From NCBI GenBank assembly GCA_025356695.1, contig JANXSE010000354.1:1-47096 (forward strand): 47,096 nt of DNA, in the 5' to 3' direction. A model generated the notes under the pieces. It ran no database searches. It had not been told where the DNA came from and saw only the letters and a program-made list of their open reading frames with translations. Positions 24,729 to 32,838 of this stretch are shown in pieces. The stretch's first letter is position 1; every line of letters starts with the position of its first letter. The DNA comes from Betaproteobacteria bacterium. Its GTDB lineage: Bacteria; Pseudomonadota; Gammaproteobacteria; Burkholderiales; SG8-41. Made by a program: the position numbers and the translations under genes.

Positions 24729-25511
24729 TCAGCCCAGCGTCGAGTTGAACCGTCCGCCGTCGATCAAAAAATTCTGACCGACGATATAGCCGGAGGACGC
24801 GCTGCATAGAAAGGCACAGGCTTCACCGATTTCTCCTGGCTGACCGAAGCGGCCCGCCGGCACATCGGCGGCGCGCTCGGCAAGAATTTCCGCCGCCGGC
24901 CGCCCGGATTTCTGTATCGCCTCATCCAGCATGCTTTGCAAGCGGTCGGTCTGAAACTGCCCCGGCAGCAAGCCGTTGATCGTAACGTTGTGCTGCGCCA
25001 CCTGCCGCGCCAGGCCGCCGACGAAACCGGTGAGGCCGGCGCGCGCACCGTTCGACAAACCAAGATGCGGCAGCGGCATCTTCACGGTACCCGACGTGAT
25101 GTTGACGATGCGGCCGAACCGGCGCGCGATCATGCCGTCGACCACCGCCTTGATCAGCATAATGGGCGTGATCATGTTGGCGTTGACGGCACTCTGCCAG
25201 TCGGCCTCGCCCCACTCGCGAAAATCGCCGCGCGGCGGACCACCGGCGTTGTTGACGAGTATGTCGGGAGACGGACAGGCCGCCAGCACTTTGGCACGGC
25301 CTTCCGCGGTAGTGATGTCGGCGGCAACGGCCGTAACCGACACACCCGTCGCCGCACGAATTTCCGCCGCGGTCGCTTCAAGTTCACTTTCTGTGCGCGA
25401 GTTGATCACCAGATCGACGCCGTTCATCGCCAGCGACATGGCGCAGGCTTTGCCCAGCCCCTTGCTTGCTGCGCAAACAATCGCCTTCCTGCCTTTGATG
25501 CCCAGATCCAT
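24729..25511 (-). CDS. SDR-family protein, LSNxxR-type atypical active site
   Basis: A 260-residue SDR. The cofactor loop is AASKGLGKA (14-22) and NNAGGPP is at 87-93. The active-site Ser S140 is present, but the Tyr position 13 residues on is S153 and the Lys position is R157 (GLSNGARAGL). A branch of SDRs with LSNxxRxGL in this place is familiar from genome annotation, so this looks like an established variant rather than decay. The C-terminus SGYIVGQNFLIDGG is normal. It begins 1 bp after the ModA-like gene ends and precedes two coupled Bug receptors. Reaction and substrate unknown. Confidence 0.9.
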   Translation of the reverse strand: MDLGIKGRKAIVCAASKGLGKACAMSLAMNGVDLVINSRTESELEATAAEIRAATGVSVTAVAADITTAEGRAKVLAACPSPDILVNNAGGPPRGDFREWGEADWQSAVNANMITPIMLIKAVVDGMIARRFGRIVNITSGTVKMPLPHLGLSNGARAGLTGFVGGLARQVAQHNVTINGLLPGQFQTDRLQSMLDEAIQKSGRPAAEILAERAADVPAGRFGQPGEIGEACAFLCSASSGYIVGQNFLIDGGRFNSTLG

Positions 25512-25512
25512 A

Positions 25513-26193
25513 TCAGGCGCCGGCCGGCTCCATGCCCGCTTTTCTGATCGCCGCCGCGGCTGCGGGTGCGGTCAGGTAAACAAGCAGCGCCTGCGCTGCT
25601 TCGGCGTGCGGCGCCTGCACATGCACGGCAGTCGAGAACGTGGTGATTTTCTGCACATCAGCCGAGAGGTTACCGACGATATCGAGGCCGGCCACCGGCA
25701 GCAGCTCGCACATCTGCTGAAAGGCGAGTTCGGCTTCACCGCGCGCCACCACCGCACCGGCCGGTTCGCCTTTGACGATATGCAATTTTGTTTTGAGCTG
25801 ATCGGTGATACCCCAGCGCTCGAACAGGTCTTTCAGGTAAATGCCGCTCGGGCCGGTTGAATAGACGATCGACTTTGCCGCCAGCACGGCGCGCTTCAAT
25901 GCATCGGCAGAACTGATATCCGGTTTGGCCGCGCCGGCACGCACCGCTGCAGCAACACCGCAGGTTGCGAGATCGCTGCGCGCCACCAGCTTGCCGTGCT
26001 TCACCAATTCGTCAATGGCGCTTGCCGACATGATGGCAAGGTCAACCACCTCGCCGTCTTTCAAACGGCTCATCATTTCCACGCTGGGCGTCCACAGCGT
26101 TGTCACCTTGTGACCGCTGGCGCGCTCGAAACCCGGCACCAAACCCTCATAGGCTGCTTTGAAAGCTGCCGTTTGCATTACCTTGATTTCCAT
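25513..26193 (-). CDS. ModA-like substrate-binding protein without signal peptide
   Basis: A 226-residue protein of the molybdate-type extracellular binding protein family: VMQTAAFKAAYEGLVPGFERASG, VDLAIMSASAIDELVKHGKL, the SIVYSTGPSGIYLKDLFERWGI strand and GEAELAFQQMCELLPV. The ATG at 26193 with GAGCGAGG upstream is preferred over the ATG at 26208. Neither start gives a hydrophobic leader, so the protein appears cytoplasmic. There are no ModB/ModC genes. It heads a minus-strand unit with an SDR and two Bug receptors. It may be a cytoplasmic ligand-binding homologue rather than a transporter part. Confidence 0.85.
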   Translation of the reverse strand: MEIKVMQTAAFKAAYEGLVPGFERASGHKVTTLWTPSVEMMSRLKDGEVVDLAIMSASAIDELVKHGKLVARSDLATCGVAAAVRAGAAKPDISSADALKRAVLAAKSIVYSTGPSGIYLKDLFERWGITDQLKTKLHIVKGEPAGAVVARGEAELAFQQMCELLPVAGLDIVGNLSADVQKITTFSTAVHVQAPHAEAAQALLVYLTAPAAAAAIRKAGMEPAGA

Positions 26194-26326
26194 GTTGCCT
26201 CGCTCCATTGATATTGTTTTTTAATGCTGCGAGTGTATCACCGCCGCGTCGCGCTTCAGAGCGCCCGTGCGCGAGTCAATATTCCCTGCCTGCAGTAAAC
26301 TCGCAGCCTCGCCTACAGGAACAAGC

Positions 26327-27691
26327 ATGACTAACCTCGCCGACACTCTCGCCGCCTATGCGGCCGCGCTCAAATACGAAGATCTGCCCGAAGAGGTCGT
26401 GCATCAGGCCAAACGCCTGATGATAGACACGCTGGGCTGCGCGCTCGGCGGCTACCACAGCGAACCGGTGCGCATCGCGCGTGAATACGCCGCCACCGTG
26501 ACCAGTACGCAACCGGCGACCATCCTGTGCAGTGGTGAACACAGCAGCCCGGAGCTCGCCGCCTTCGCCAACGGCGTCATGATTCGCTACCTCGATTTCA
26601 ACGACGGTTATATCGGCCGCGAAGCCGGACACCCGAGCGACAGCATTGCGGCGCTGCTCTCTGCAGCAGAACTCGGCAAAGCCGGCGGCCGCGAACTGAT
26701 CGTCGCTATCGTCATCGCCTACGAAATGTTCTGCCGCATGTGCGACACCATCAACTTCAAACCGATGGGTTTCGATCACGTGACCATCGGCGCAATGGCC
26801 AGCGTTCTCGGCGCGGCGCGGTTGATGAAGTTGCCGCTGGAAAAAATTACCCACGCATTGAACCTGACCGTCGCTGCCAACGTCGCGCTGTATCAAACCC
26901 GCATCGGTAATGTGTCGATGTGGAAGGGTTGCGCCTACGCCAACTCCAGCCGCAACGCGATCTTCGCCGCGCAAATGGCACAACGCGGCATGACGGGGCC
27001 GTCGCCGATGTTCGAAGGCCGCGGCGGTTATTTTGTTGCGGTAACACGTCAGCCTGTGGAGCTCGCCCCCTTCGGCGGCAAAGACCAGCCTTTCCGCATC
27101 ATGGATTGCCTGATCAAGCGTTATCCGCTCGGCCAGTATTCGCAATCGGTGGTGCAGGCCGCGCTCGAGGCGCGCGCGCTGGTGAAAGACATCAACGAGA
27201 TCGAATCGCTCGAGGTGCGCACGCTGCACACCGCCATCGAGATGATGGCCGGCGACATCGACAAATGGCGCCCGGCCAATCGCGAAACCGCCGACCACAG
27301 CATGCCTTATGTCACGGGCGTTGCCCTCAAATACGGCAAGATCGACGTCGAATACTTCGACGCTCCTTATCTGCACGACCCGGCGCTGCTCGAACTCGTC
27401 GCCCGCATCAAATGCGAAGTGTCTGATGAAGCGAACAGGCGCGAACCCGAAGCCATGCTCTGCGATCTGACGATGACGCTGCGCAACGGCACGCGCCACG
27501 ACATCCGCGTCGAATATCACCGCGGCCATCCGCGCAATCCGATGCCGGATGCCGAGATCGAAGAGAAGTTTCGCGAACTGACAGGCGAGCAGATGCCTCA
27601 AGCGCAATGCGATGTGCTGATAAAGCAGTTGTGGGAGCTGGATAAGCTGAAAGATATGGGGAACTTGTTTACGCTCACGCAATGCCGATAG
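26327..27691 (+). CDS. MmgE/PrpD family protein (cytoplasmic)
   Basis: A 454-residue member of the MmgE/PrpD family (2-methylcitrate dehydratase/aconitate-decarboxylase fold). The ATG at 26327 has ACAGGA 6 bp upstream; the frame is open to 26267 without family sequence. Landmarks are RLMIDTLGCALGG, ANGVMIRYLDFNDGY, GHPSDSIAALL, FDHVTIGAMASVLGAA and ADHSMPYVTGVALKYG. It closely resembles the protein at 37792-39312 throughout, including the YHRGHPRNPMPDAEIEEKFR tail, but lacks that protein's Tat leader. It probably dehydrates, epimerises or decarboxylates a carboxylic acid; substrate unknown. Confidence 0.93.
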   Translation: MTNLADTLAAYAAALKYEDLPEEVVHQAKRLMIDTLGCALGGYHSEPVRIAREYAATVTSTQPATILCSGEHSSPELAAFANGVMIRYLDFNDGYIGREAGHPSDSIAALLSAAELGKAGGRELIVAIVIAYEMFCRMCDTINFKPMGFDHVTIGAMASVLGAARLMKLPLEKITHALNLTVAANVALYQTRIGNVSMWKGCAYANSSRNAIFAAQMAQRGMTGPSPMFEGRGGYFVAVTRQPVELAPFGGKDQPFRIMDCLIKRYPLGQYSQSVVQAALEARALVKDINEIESLEVRTLHTAIEMMAGDIDKWRPANRETADHSMPYVTGVALKYGKIDVEYFDAPYLHDPALLELVARIKCEVSDEANRREPEAMLCDLTMTLRNGTRHDIRVEYHRGHPRNPMPDAEIEEKFRELTGEQMPQAQCDVLIKQLWELDKLKDMGNLFTLTQCR

Positions 27692-27725
27692 TTCGCAGAA
27701 CTATGATTACGGGGTGCAGACAACA

Positions 27726-27794
27726 TTGTGGCGCAGGCGCCTTGCCTGCGCGAGGCACCATCGGCTGAACGCAGGCGAGGCGCCTGCGCCACAA
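27726..27794. repeat. Large inverted repeat between convergent genes (REP/MITE-like)
   Basis: Two 25-bp arms (27726-27750 and 27770-27794) are inverted copies matching at 24 of 25 positions, separated by 19 bp. The arms begin TTGTGGCGCAGGCGCC. The element lies between the stops of the MmgE/PrpD gene and the convergent acyl-CoA dehydrogenase gene. No T run follows, so it is more like a dispersed palindromic repeat than a classical terminator, though it may fold in RNA from both sides. Confidence 0.8.
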
Positions 27795-27828
27795 CACCTC
27801 GACGCCTCGACACCTTTCGCAATTAAAT

Positions 27829-29040
27829 CTACCGCAGCATTTTCTTTATCGTCTTGATCCGCGACAGCGAATCGCCGGCAAGATGCGTCCAGATGAAGGC
27901 GTCGCGCTCCAGTTTGTCGGCTGAAGCATTCACCGCGCCGCGCGCACTGTGGCCGCCCAGCGCGCGAATATCGCGATTGAGTTTGGTCACGCGCTGTATC
28001 ACTTCCTGCGAAAACACCATGACCAGCCCGGCGTTGGCCGAAGCCGCCTGCACTTTATCGCCGGCAACAGCGAGATCGCGCTCCCACGCCGTGCGCATGA
28101 TGTAGGCGCGCAACGATTCGGTCAGCATGTTCATCTCGGCCAGATTTAACTGCACGCGTTGCTGCTCGGCGAGCGGCTTGCCGCCGGCCTTGCAGCTTTT
28201 CGCGAAGGTGGTCACCGACTCGACGGCGGTATCGCAAACGCCGACCGCATTGGCAGCGAGTTCGAGATCGTTGAACTGAGACGGATCGCTGGTGCGCGCC
28301 TTCCAGCCCCCGTTGACTTCGCCGACGATATTGCTGTGCGGGATGCGCGCGTTTTCGAATATCAGTTCGGCGTTCTGATAAAAACGCCAGCCCGCCTTGT
28401 TGAATTTCTTGCCGATGCGAAAACCCGGCGTGTCGGTCGGCACGATGAATTCGGTCGAGCCTTCGGTCACCGCCACCTTGAAATCGGTGCGCGCGCTGAC
28501 GAAAAACAATTTTCCGACACTGCCGTTGGCGATGAAAGTTTTTTCACCGTTTAATATCCAGTGATCGCCGTCGCGTTCGGCCTTCAAACGAAAACCCGTT
28601 TTCGGATCGCTGTTCGGTGTCATGCGGTGGTCGGAACCGACATTCGGTTCGGTGCGCGCGCCGCCAAGCATATAAGTGTCGTCGGCGAGAAAAGGTTTGA
28701 GAAAACGCTCCTGCTGGTCTTTGCTGCAGACCACCGCGATCAACTGGCTCCATTTCCAGTTCTGACTGAAGGCTTTGGAAATCGCGCTGTCGCCGCGCGC
28801 GAGTTCGGCCATGACGACGCATTGCGTCACCAGATCGGCGCCGGGACCGCCCCATTCCTTCGGCACGCCGAGTGTGCGAAAGCCGAGCTTCGAGCCTTTT
28901 TTGATAATGTCCCAGTCCCAGGTCGCGGCCGGATCGGCGATCTGGTCGCGCGCCAGTGAGATCGGGCGTATTTGCTCTTCGGCGAATTGGCGCGCCTTCA
29001 TCTGCCATTCGCGTTGTTCTTTATTTAAACCGAATTCCAT
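27829..29040 (-). CDS. Acyl-CoA dehydrogenase family protein
   Basis: A 403-residue FAD-dependent acyl-CoA dehydrogenase fold protein. It has the N-terminal helical domain (EQREWQMKARQFAEEQI), the flavin strand region (GGARTEPNVGSD, WILNGEKTFIANG) and the C-terminal helical domain with IRALGGHSARGAV and KLERDAFIW. Where medium- and short-chain enzymes carry the catalytic Glu (IYEGTSEIQR), this protein reads HLAGDSLSRI, so the Glu is Ala at that place; some family members carry the base elsewhere. It begins 27 bp after a Bug receptor gene, so it may act on a CoA ester made from the imported acid. Specific substrate unknown. Confidence 0.9.
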   Translation of the reverse strand: MEFGLNKEQREWQMKARQFAEEQIRPISLARDQIADPAATWDWDIIKKGSKLGFRTLGVPKEWGGPGADLVTQCVVMAELARGDSAISKAFSQNWKWSQLIAVVCSKDQQERFLKPFLADDTYMLGGARTEPNVGSDHRMTPNSDPKTGFRLKAERDGDHWILNGEKTFIANGSVGKLFFVSARTDFKVAVTEGSTEFIVPTDTPGFRIGKKFNKAGWRFYQNAELIFENARIPHSNIVGEVNGGWKARTSDPSQFNDLELAANAVGVCDTAVESVTTFAKSCKAGGKPLAEQQRVQLNLAEMNMLTESLRAYIMRTAWERDLAVAGDKVQAASANAGLVMVFSQEVIQRVTKLNRDIRALGGHSARGAVNASADKLERDAFIWTHLAGDSLSRIKTIKKMLR

Positions 29041-29067
29041 TGCCCCCCCCTTAAGACGCCCGCATAG

Positions 29068-30060
29068 TCAGCGGGCAAGTCCGGCCTGCTTCAGCGTTTC
29101 CGCACCGGTCACGGCCTCACGCGCCAGCAGCGCCCTGAATTCCGCCGGTGTATTTGATGGCGCGGGCTCGGCACCGTCGAGCGCGAGGTTCTTCGCGACC
29201 TCCGGCGATTCGAGCGCCAGCGCTGCGTCGCGGTTGATCATTGCAACCAGCGCCCGCGGCATTTTATCGGGACCGAACAGCGAATACGAAGTGTTCAATT
29301 CAAATCCCGGCAGCCCCGCTTCTGCAACCGTCGGCAAATCCGGAAACGCACGCGACTTGCCGCGGCTCGCCACTGCAATCAACCGGAACCGCCCGCTGCG
29401 CACAAAGGGCATGGCCGTCACCGCGTTGGCAAACAACAGCTGAACCTGGCCGCCGGCGAGTTCAGTCACGGCCTGCGCCGAACCCTTGTACGGCACGTGC
29501 ACAATGTTGACGCCCGCCATGCGCTTCAAGCGCTCCATGCCGAGGTGGGAACCCGAACCGATGCCGGATGACGCGTAATTCAGCGCGCCCGGATTGTTTT
29601 TTGCATAAGCAATAATGTCCTTCACGCTTGCGAAAGGCTGCGATGGATTGACCGTCAGCAGGTACGGCTGAACGGTCATCTGCGCAATCGGCGTGAACGC
29701 CTGCAAGGTGTCATATTCGACTTTTTGCAGCAGCGTCGCGGTAGTAACGAGGCCGACGCTGGCAAATAGCAGCGTGTAACCGTCGGGGGTGGCGCGCGCC
29801 ACCAGATCCATTGCAATCGCGCCGCCCGCGCCGCTGCGGTTATCAACGATGACGCTGCGGCCCCAGCGCGTGGTCAGTTGCTGCGCGATCGAACGCGCCA
29901 CAGTATCGGCGCCGTTGCCGGGCGGCACTGCAACGATCAGACGCACCGGGCGCAGCGGAAAATTTTGCGCCTGCCCATTGGCAGCACTCATGGCAATGGG
30001 CAGGCAGGCGGCAAATGCAAGCGGCGAACTCATGCAACCGTAAAAAGTAAGGCTCTTCAT
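29068..30060 (-). CDS. Bug/TctC-family periplasmic solute receptor (11)
   Basis: A 330-residue receptor. The leader is a hydrophobic stretch ending AANGQAQ at about residue 32. Landmarks are RLIVAVPPGNGADTV (second Gly of the loop changed to Asn), VDNRSGAGG, TPDGYTLL, VHVPYKGSAQA and FPDLPTVAEAGLPGF. The stop is 27 bp before the acyl-CoA dehydrogenase gene on the same strand, so the two form a cassette. The gene is divergent from receptor 12 across only 62 bp, implying a shared control region. Ligand unknown. Confidence 0.94.
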   Translation of the reverse strand: MKSLTFYGCMSSPLAFAACLPIAMSAANGQAQNFPLRPVRLIVAVPPGNGADTVARSIAQQLTTRWGRSVIVDNRSGAGGAIAMDLVARATPDGYTLLFASVGLVTTATLLQKVEYDTLQAFTPIAQMTVQPYLLTVNPSQPFASVKDIIAYAKNNPGALNYASSGIGSGSHLGMERLKRMAGVNIVHVPYKGSAQAVTELAGGQVQLLFANAVTAMPFVRSGRFRLIAVASRGKSRAFPDLPTVAEAGLPGFELNTSYSLFGPDKMPRALVAMINRDAALALESPEVAKNLALDGAEPAPSNTPAEFRALLAREAVTGAETLKQAGLAR

Positions 30061-30122
30061 CGATCGCCATTCTACCGCCGCTTGCTGCTTGCAGTTAAAA
30101 TCGCATTGAGGAGAAATCAGTT

Positions 30123-31091
30123 ATGAAAAAATTTATCTGCTGCGCGCTGCTTGCACTGATTGCAATGCCCCTCACTGCATCAGCGCAAAAGTATCCGGAA
30201 AAAAGCATACGCCTCGTCGTCGCCTTCCCGACCGGCGCGCCCTATGTAATCGCGCTGATGGTTGCCGACAAACTACGCGAACCGCTCGGACAAAGCATCG
30301 TGCCCGATTTCAAACCCGGCGCCGGCGGCAATGTCGCCTCCGAACTCGTTGCCAAAGCGCCCAACGACGGCTACACACTGCTGCTGACCAGCCCGACCAT
30401 TGCCATCAGTCCGAGTTTGTATTCGAAACTTGGTTATGACACGTTCAAGGATTTCACGCCGATTACTTTATTGGCGACCGTGCCCAATGTGATGGTCGTG
30501 CATCCGTCGGTACCGGCGAAAACGCTGAATGAACTGATCAAGCTCGCCAAAGCTAAACCGGGGGCGTTGAATTTCGGTTCAGGCGGACTCGGCTCGGGCA
30601 GTCAGCTCGGCAGCGAATTGTTCAAGACGCTGTCGAAAATAAACATCGTGCATGTGCCTTACAAAGGCGCGGCGATTGCGATGAACGCCATGCTCTCCGG
30701 CGAAGTCGATATGGTAACGTCAACAGTGCCGGCCACCATACCGCTGGTCAACGCCGGCCGCATCCGCGCGCTGGCGGTCATGGCCAACGAGCGCGTCGCC
30801 ACGCTGCCGCAAGTGCCGACGACTGCCGAAGCCGGCATGCCTGAACTCGTTGTGACGACGTGGTACGGTTTGTTCGCGCCCTCCGGCATCAAACCCGAAA
30901 TCGTCGCGCGCCTGCACGAAGAATTCGCCAAGGTGATGAAATCACCCGACGTGAAATCCAAACTCGCGCAGGTCGAACTCGATGCAACCACCAGCACAAC
31001 GCCGGCCGACTTCGCGAAATTCGTACGCGCCGAACACGACAAGTGGGGGCGTGTAATTAAAGAAGCGGGCATTCAAGTACAGCAGCAGTAG
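30123..31091 (+). CDS. Bug/TctC-family periplasmic solute receptor (12)
   Basis: A 322-residue receptor with signal peptide MKKFICCALLALIAMPLTASAQ. The first ligand loop is unusual (RLVVAFPTGAPYVIAL instead of VPFPPGGxxDxxAR), losing the conserved Asp that hydrogen-bonds the ligand in Bug structures. Other landmarks are normal: PDFKPGAGG, PNDGYTLL, VHVPYKGAA and LPQVPTTAEAG. GAGGAG lies just before the ATG. It stands alone on the plus strand, convergent with an alpha/beta hydrolase gene. The altered loop suggests a different ligand class or weaker binding. Confidence 0.93.
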   Translation: MKKFICCALLALIAMPLTASAQKYPEKSIRLVVAFPTGAPYVIALMVADKLREPLGQSIVPDFKPGAGGNVASELVAKAPNDGYTLLLTSPTIAISPSLYSKLGYDTFKDFTPITLLATVPNVMVVHPSVPAKTLNELIKLAKAKPGALNFGSGGLGSGSQLGSELFKTLSKINIVHVPYKGAAIAMNAMLSGEVDMVTSTVPATIPLVNAGRIRALAVMANERVATLPQVPTTAEAGMPELVVTTWYGLFAPSGIKPEIVARLHEEFAKVMKSPDVKSKLAQVELDATTSTTPADFAKFVRAEHDKWGRVIKEAGIQVQQQ

Positions 31092-31099
31092 CTGCCTGC

Positions 31100-31951
31100 T
31101 TATTTGTGGCGTGCCAGAAACACCTTTACCGCCGCAATAAACCCCGCCGGATTATCCAGCGTGACGTGATGGTCGCTGCCGGCAACTTCGGCGAGTTCGA
31201 CGTGCGGCGCCACCGCTTTCACCTCGGCATAAATTTCCGGCGAGATGCGCGGACTTCTCTCCCCCTTCACCAGCAGCGTCGGCACCGGGATTTTTGCGAA
31301 ACACGGAATGCCGTCAACGCTGCTGCGCTGCGTATACACATTGCGGTCGAACTTATGCCGCCAGCGGCCGTCCTCCGATTGCCGCCCGGCGTTGCGCGCG
31401 ATATGGTTTATCACTGCAGGCGGCGCCGTCGACCCCGCCGGCATCAGCTTGTAGCGTGCCGCCAGATCGTCAAGCGTGTCGTAACTGCTCTGCCGCGCAC
31501 CGCGCTCACGCATCATCGACGCACGGTCTTCGGTCAGGTGCAGCGTCGAGTCGATAATGATCAATCGCCCCAGCCGTCCCGGGAACATCGCCGCGTAATT
31601 CAGCGAGACCATGCCGCCCATCGAATGCGCGACCAGCACAAAATCGCGCAAATCGAGCGCCTCGACCACCTCATTGAGATCGGTGGCAAGCCGTTTGGTC
31701 GTGTACTCGGGCGGGTCGGACCACGCGCTGTCGCCATGGCCGCGCTGATCGATCGCGCGCACATGATAGTCGGCGGAAAAGCCGGCGGCGACAAAATCGA
31801 ACCAGTGCGCATGCGCAGCGCCACCATGCATGCACAGCATAGCCGGTTTGCCGGCCGTGCCGTAATCGAGATAGTGCAGCTTGAGGCCGTCGGCGGTGAC
31901 GTAACCACTGGTCGCCGGCGCCGCTTGAATTGAAGTGGGTTGAGTGCTCAT
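31100..31951 (-). CDS. Alpha/beta hydrolase
   Basis: A 283-residue cytoplasmic hydrolase. The ATG at 31951 is chosen because family sequence starts there (GYVTADGLKLHYLDYG); the frame is open to 32089 but that extension has no family features and overlaps the promoter region of the divergent selenoprotein gene. The oxyanion motif MHGGAAHAHW, the charge-relay motif DQRGHGDS, the nucleophile elbow AHSMGG and the C-terminal SDHHVTLDNP histidine are all present. It resembles haloperoxidase/esterase-type members of the family. Substrate unknown. Confidence 0.92.
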   Translation of the reverse strand: MSTQPTSIQAAPATSGYVTADGLKLHYLDYGTAGKPAMLCMHGGAAHAHWFDFVAAGFSADYHVRAIDQRGHGDSAWSDPPEYTTKRLATDLNEVVEALDLRDFVLVAHSMGGMVSLNYAAMFPGRLGRLIIIDSTLHLTEDRASMMRERGARQSSYDTLDDLAARYKLMPAGSTAPPAVINHIARNAGRQSEDGRWRHKFDRNVYTQRSSVDGIPCFAKIPVPTLLVKGERSPRISPEIYAEVKAVAPHVELAEVAGSDHHVTLDNPAGFIAAVKVFLARHK

Positions 31952-32091
31952 GCCTGCCTGTCGGTTCTGAACATCGCAGCGAAATTGCGCGACGCCCCCG
32001 AATATAAGCGACGCGTATGGACGATGCAACGCCTCGACGCCCGCGCCGGCGCGGGATAGACTCGCCCCATCGTAAACGTAAAGGAACAAGC

Positions 32092-32757
32092 ATGAGCGAC
32101 CAACCCAAACTGCTGATCGAAATCGTCTCCGACGTCGTCTGACCCTGGTGTTTCATCGGCAAGCGCCGCCTCGAAGCCGCACTGCGGATGTACGAGGAAC
32201 GCGCCACCGATGGAGAAAAACCGGCCGTGCGCTGGTTGCCGTTTCAGTTGAACCCTGATCTGCCGGAAACCGGCATCTCGCGCCAGGAATACATCGAACG
32301 CAAGTTCGGCCCCGGCGGCGGACGTAAATATGAACATGTTGCGCAGGTCGGCAAATCGGTCGGCATCGACTTCGCCTTCGACAACATCAAGGTGCAGCCG
32401 AACACCGTGCAGGCGCACCGCCTGATGCACTACGCCACCAATCAGGGCCATGAAGACGCTGTGGCGGAAAGCATCTTCGCCGCCTACTTCATCGAAGGCG
32501 CAAATCTCACCGATCTGAAAACGCTCGCAGACATCGGCGCACGCGGCGGTCTCGACCGCGCCGCACTCGAAACCTATCTTGCGTCCAACGAAGACCGCGA
32601 CCTTATCATCGCCAAAGACAACGAAATCCGCCAGTCCGGCGTCAGCGGCGTGCCCTTCTTCATTTTCAACCGCAAGATCGCCGTGTCGGGCGCGCACGAA
32701 GCGGAAACATTGTTGAAAGCGATGCTGGAGTCAATCGCGCCCTCAACACCCGGTTAG
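32092..32757 (+). CDS. FrnE/DsbA-family oxidoreductase, predicted selenoprotein (UGA at codon 17)
   Basis: A 221-residue thioredoxin-fold protein of the FrnE/2-hydroxychromene-carboxylate isomerase-like DsbA family, read through one in-frame TGA at 32140-32142. ATG 32092 has AAGGA 6 bp upstream. The N-terminal active site reads SDVV-U17-PWC20-FIGKRRLEAAL, where homologues have VCPWC, so the UGA replaces exactly the first CxxC cysteine. After the UGA the frame continues to the stop with clear family sequence, including the cis-Pro signature GVSGVPFFIFNRKIAVSGAH. It has no signal peptide, so it is a cytoplasmic redox enzyme. A possible SECIS hairpin lies at 32150-32177. An automated caller would start it at the ATG 32188 and lose the active site. 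A point mutation is the main alternative. Confidence 0.88.
32150..32177 (+). promoter_or_regulatory. Putative bacterial SECIS hairpin in the FrnE-like gene
   Basis: Downstream of the UGA the RNA can fold GUUUC-AU-CGGC, loop AAGC, GCCG-CCUC-GAAGC: an upper 4-bp GC stem and a lower 5-bp stem with one internal loop. The apical loop begins 19 nt after the UGA and includes G, compatible with SelB-type elements. It was found by eye, without energy calculation. Confidence 0.55.
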
Positions 32758-32775
32758 CAGGAAACTCACCCTGAG

Positions 32776-32800
32776 AGCCGCCGGGTCGGCCCCGGCGGCT
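32776..32800 (+). terminator. Terminator-like hairpin between the two convergent selenoprotein genes
   Basis: A perfect 10-bp stem (AGCCGCCGGG / CCCGGCGGCT) around a 5-nt loop, 19 bp after the FrnE-like stop, followed by TTCATTTC. The T tract is interrupted, so it is a probable rather than ideal intrinsic terminator. A second small hairpin, CCATCC/GGATGG, lies at 32816-32831 near the peroxiredoxin stop. Confidence 0.7.
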
Positions 32801-32838
32801 TTCATTTCTGCATGCCCATCCAACCGGATGGACATTCG

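Noticed and set aside
26276..27682. Long open frame antisense to the MmgE/PrpD gene (468 codons), and a similar one at 37765-39216
   Set aside because: Both mirror the coding frame of a well-supported gene in high-GC DNA; their translations are His/Arg-rich with no family features.
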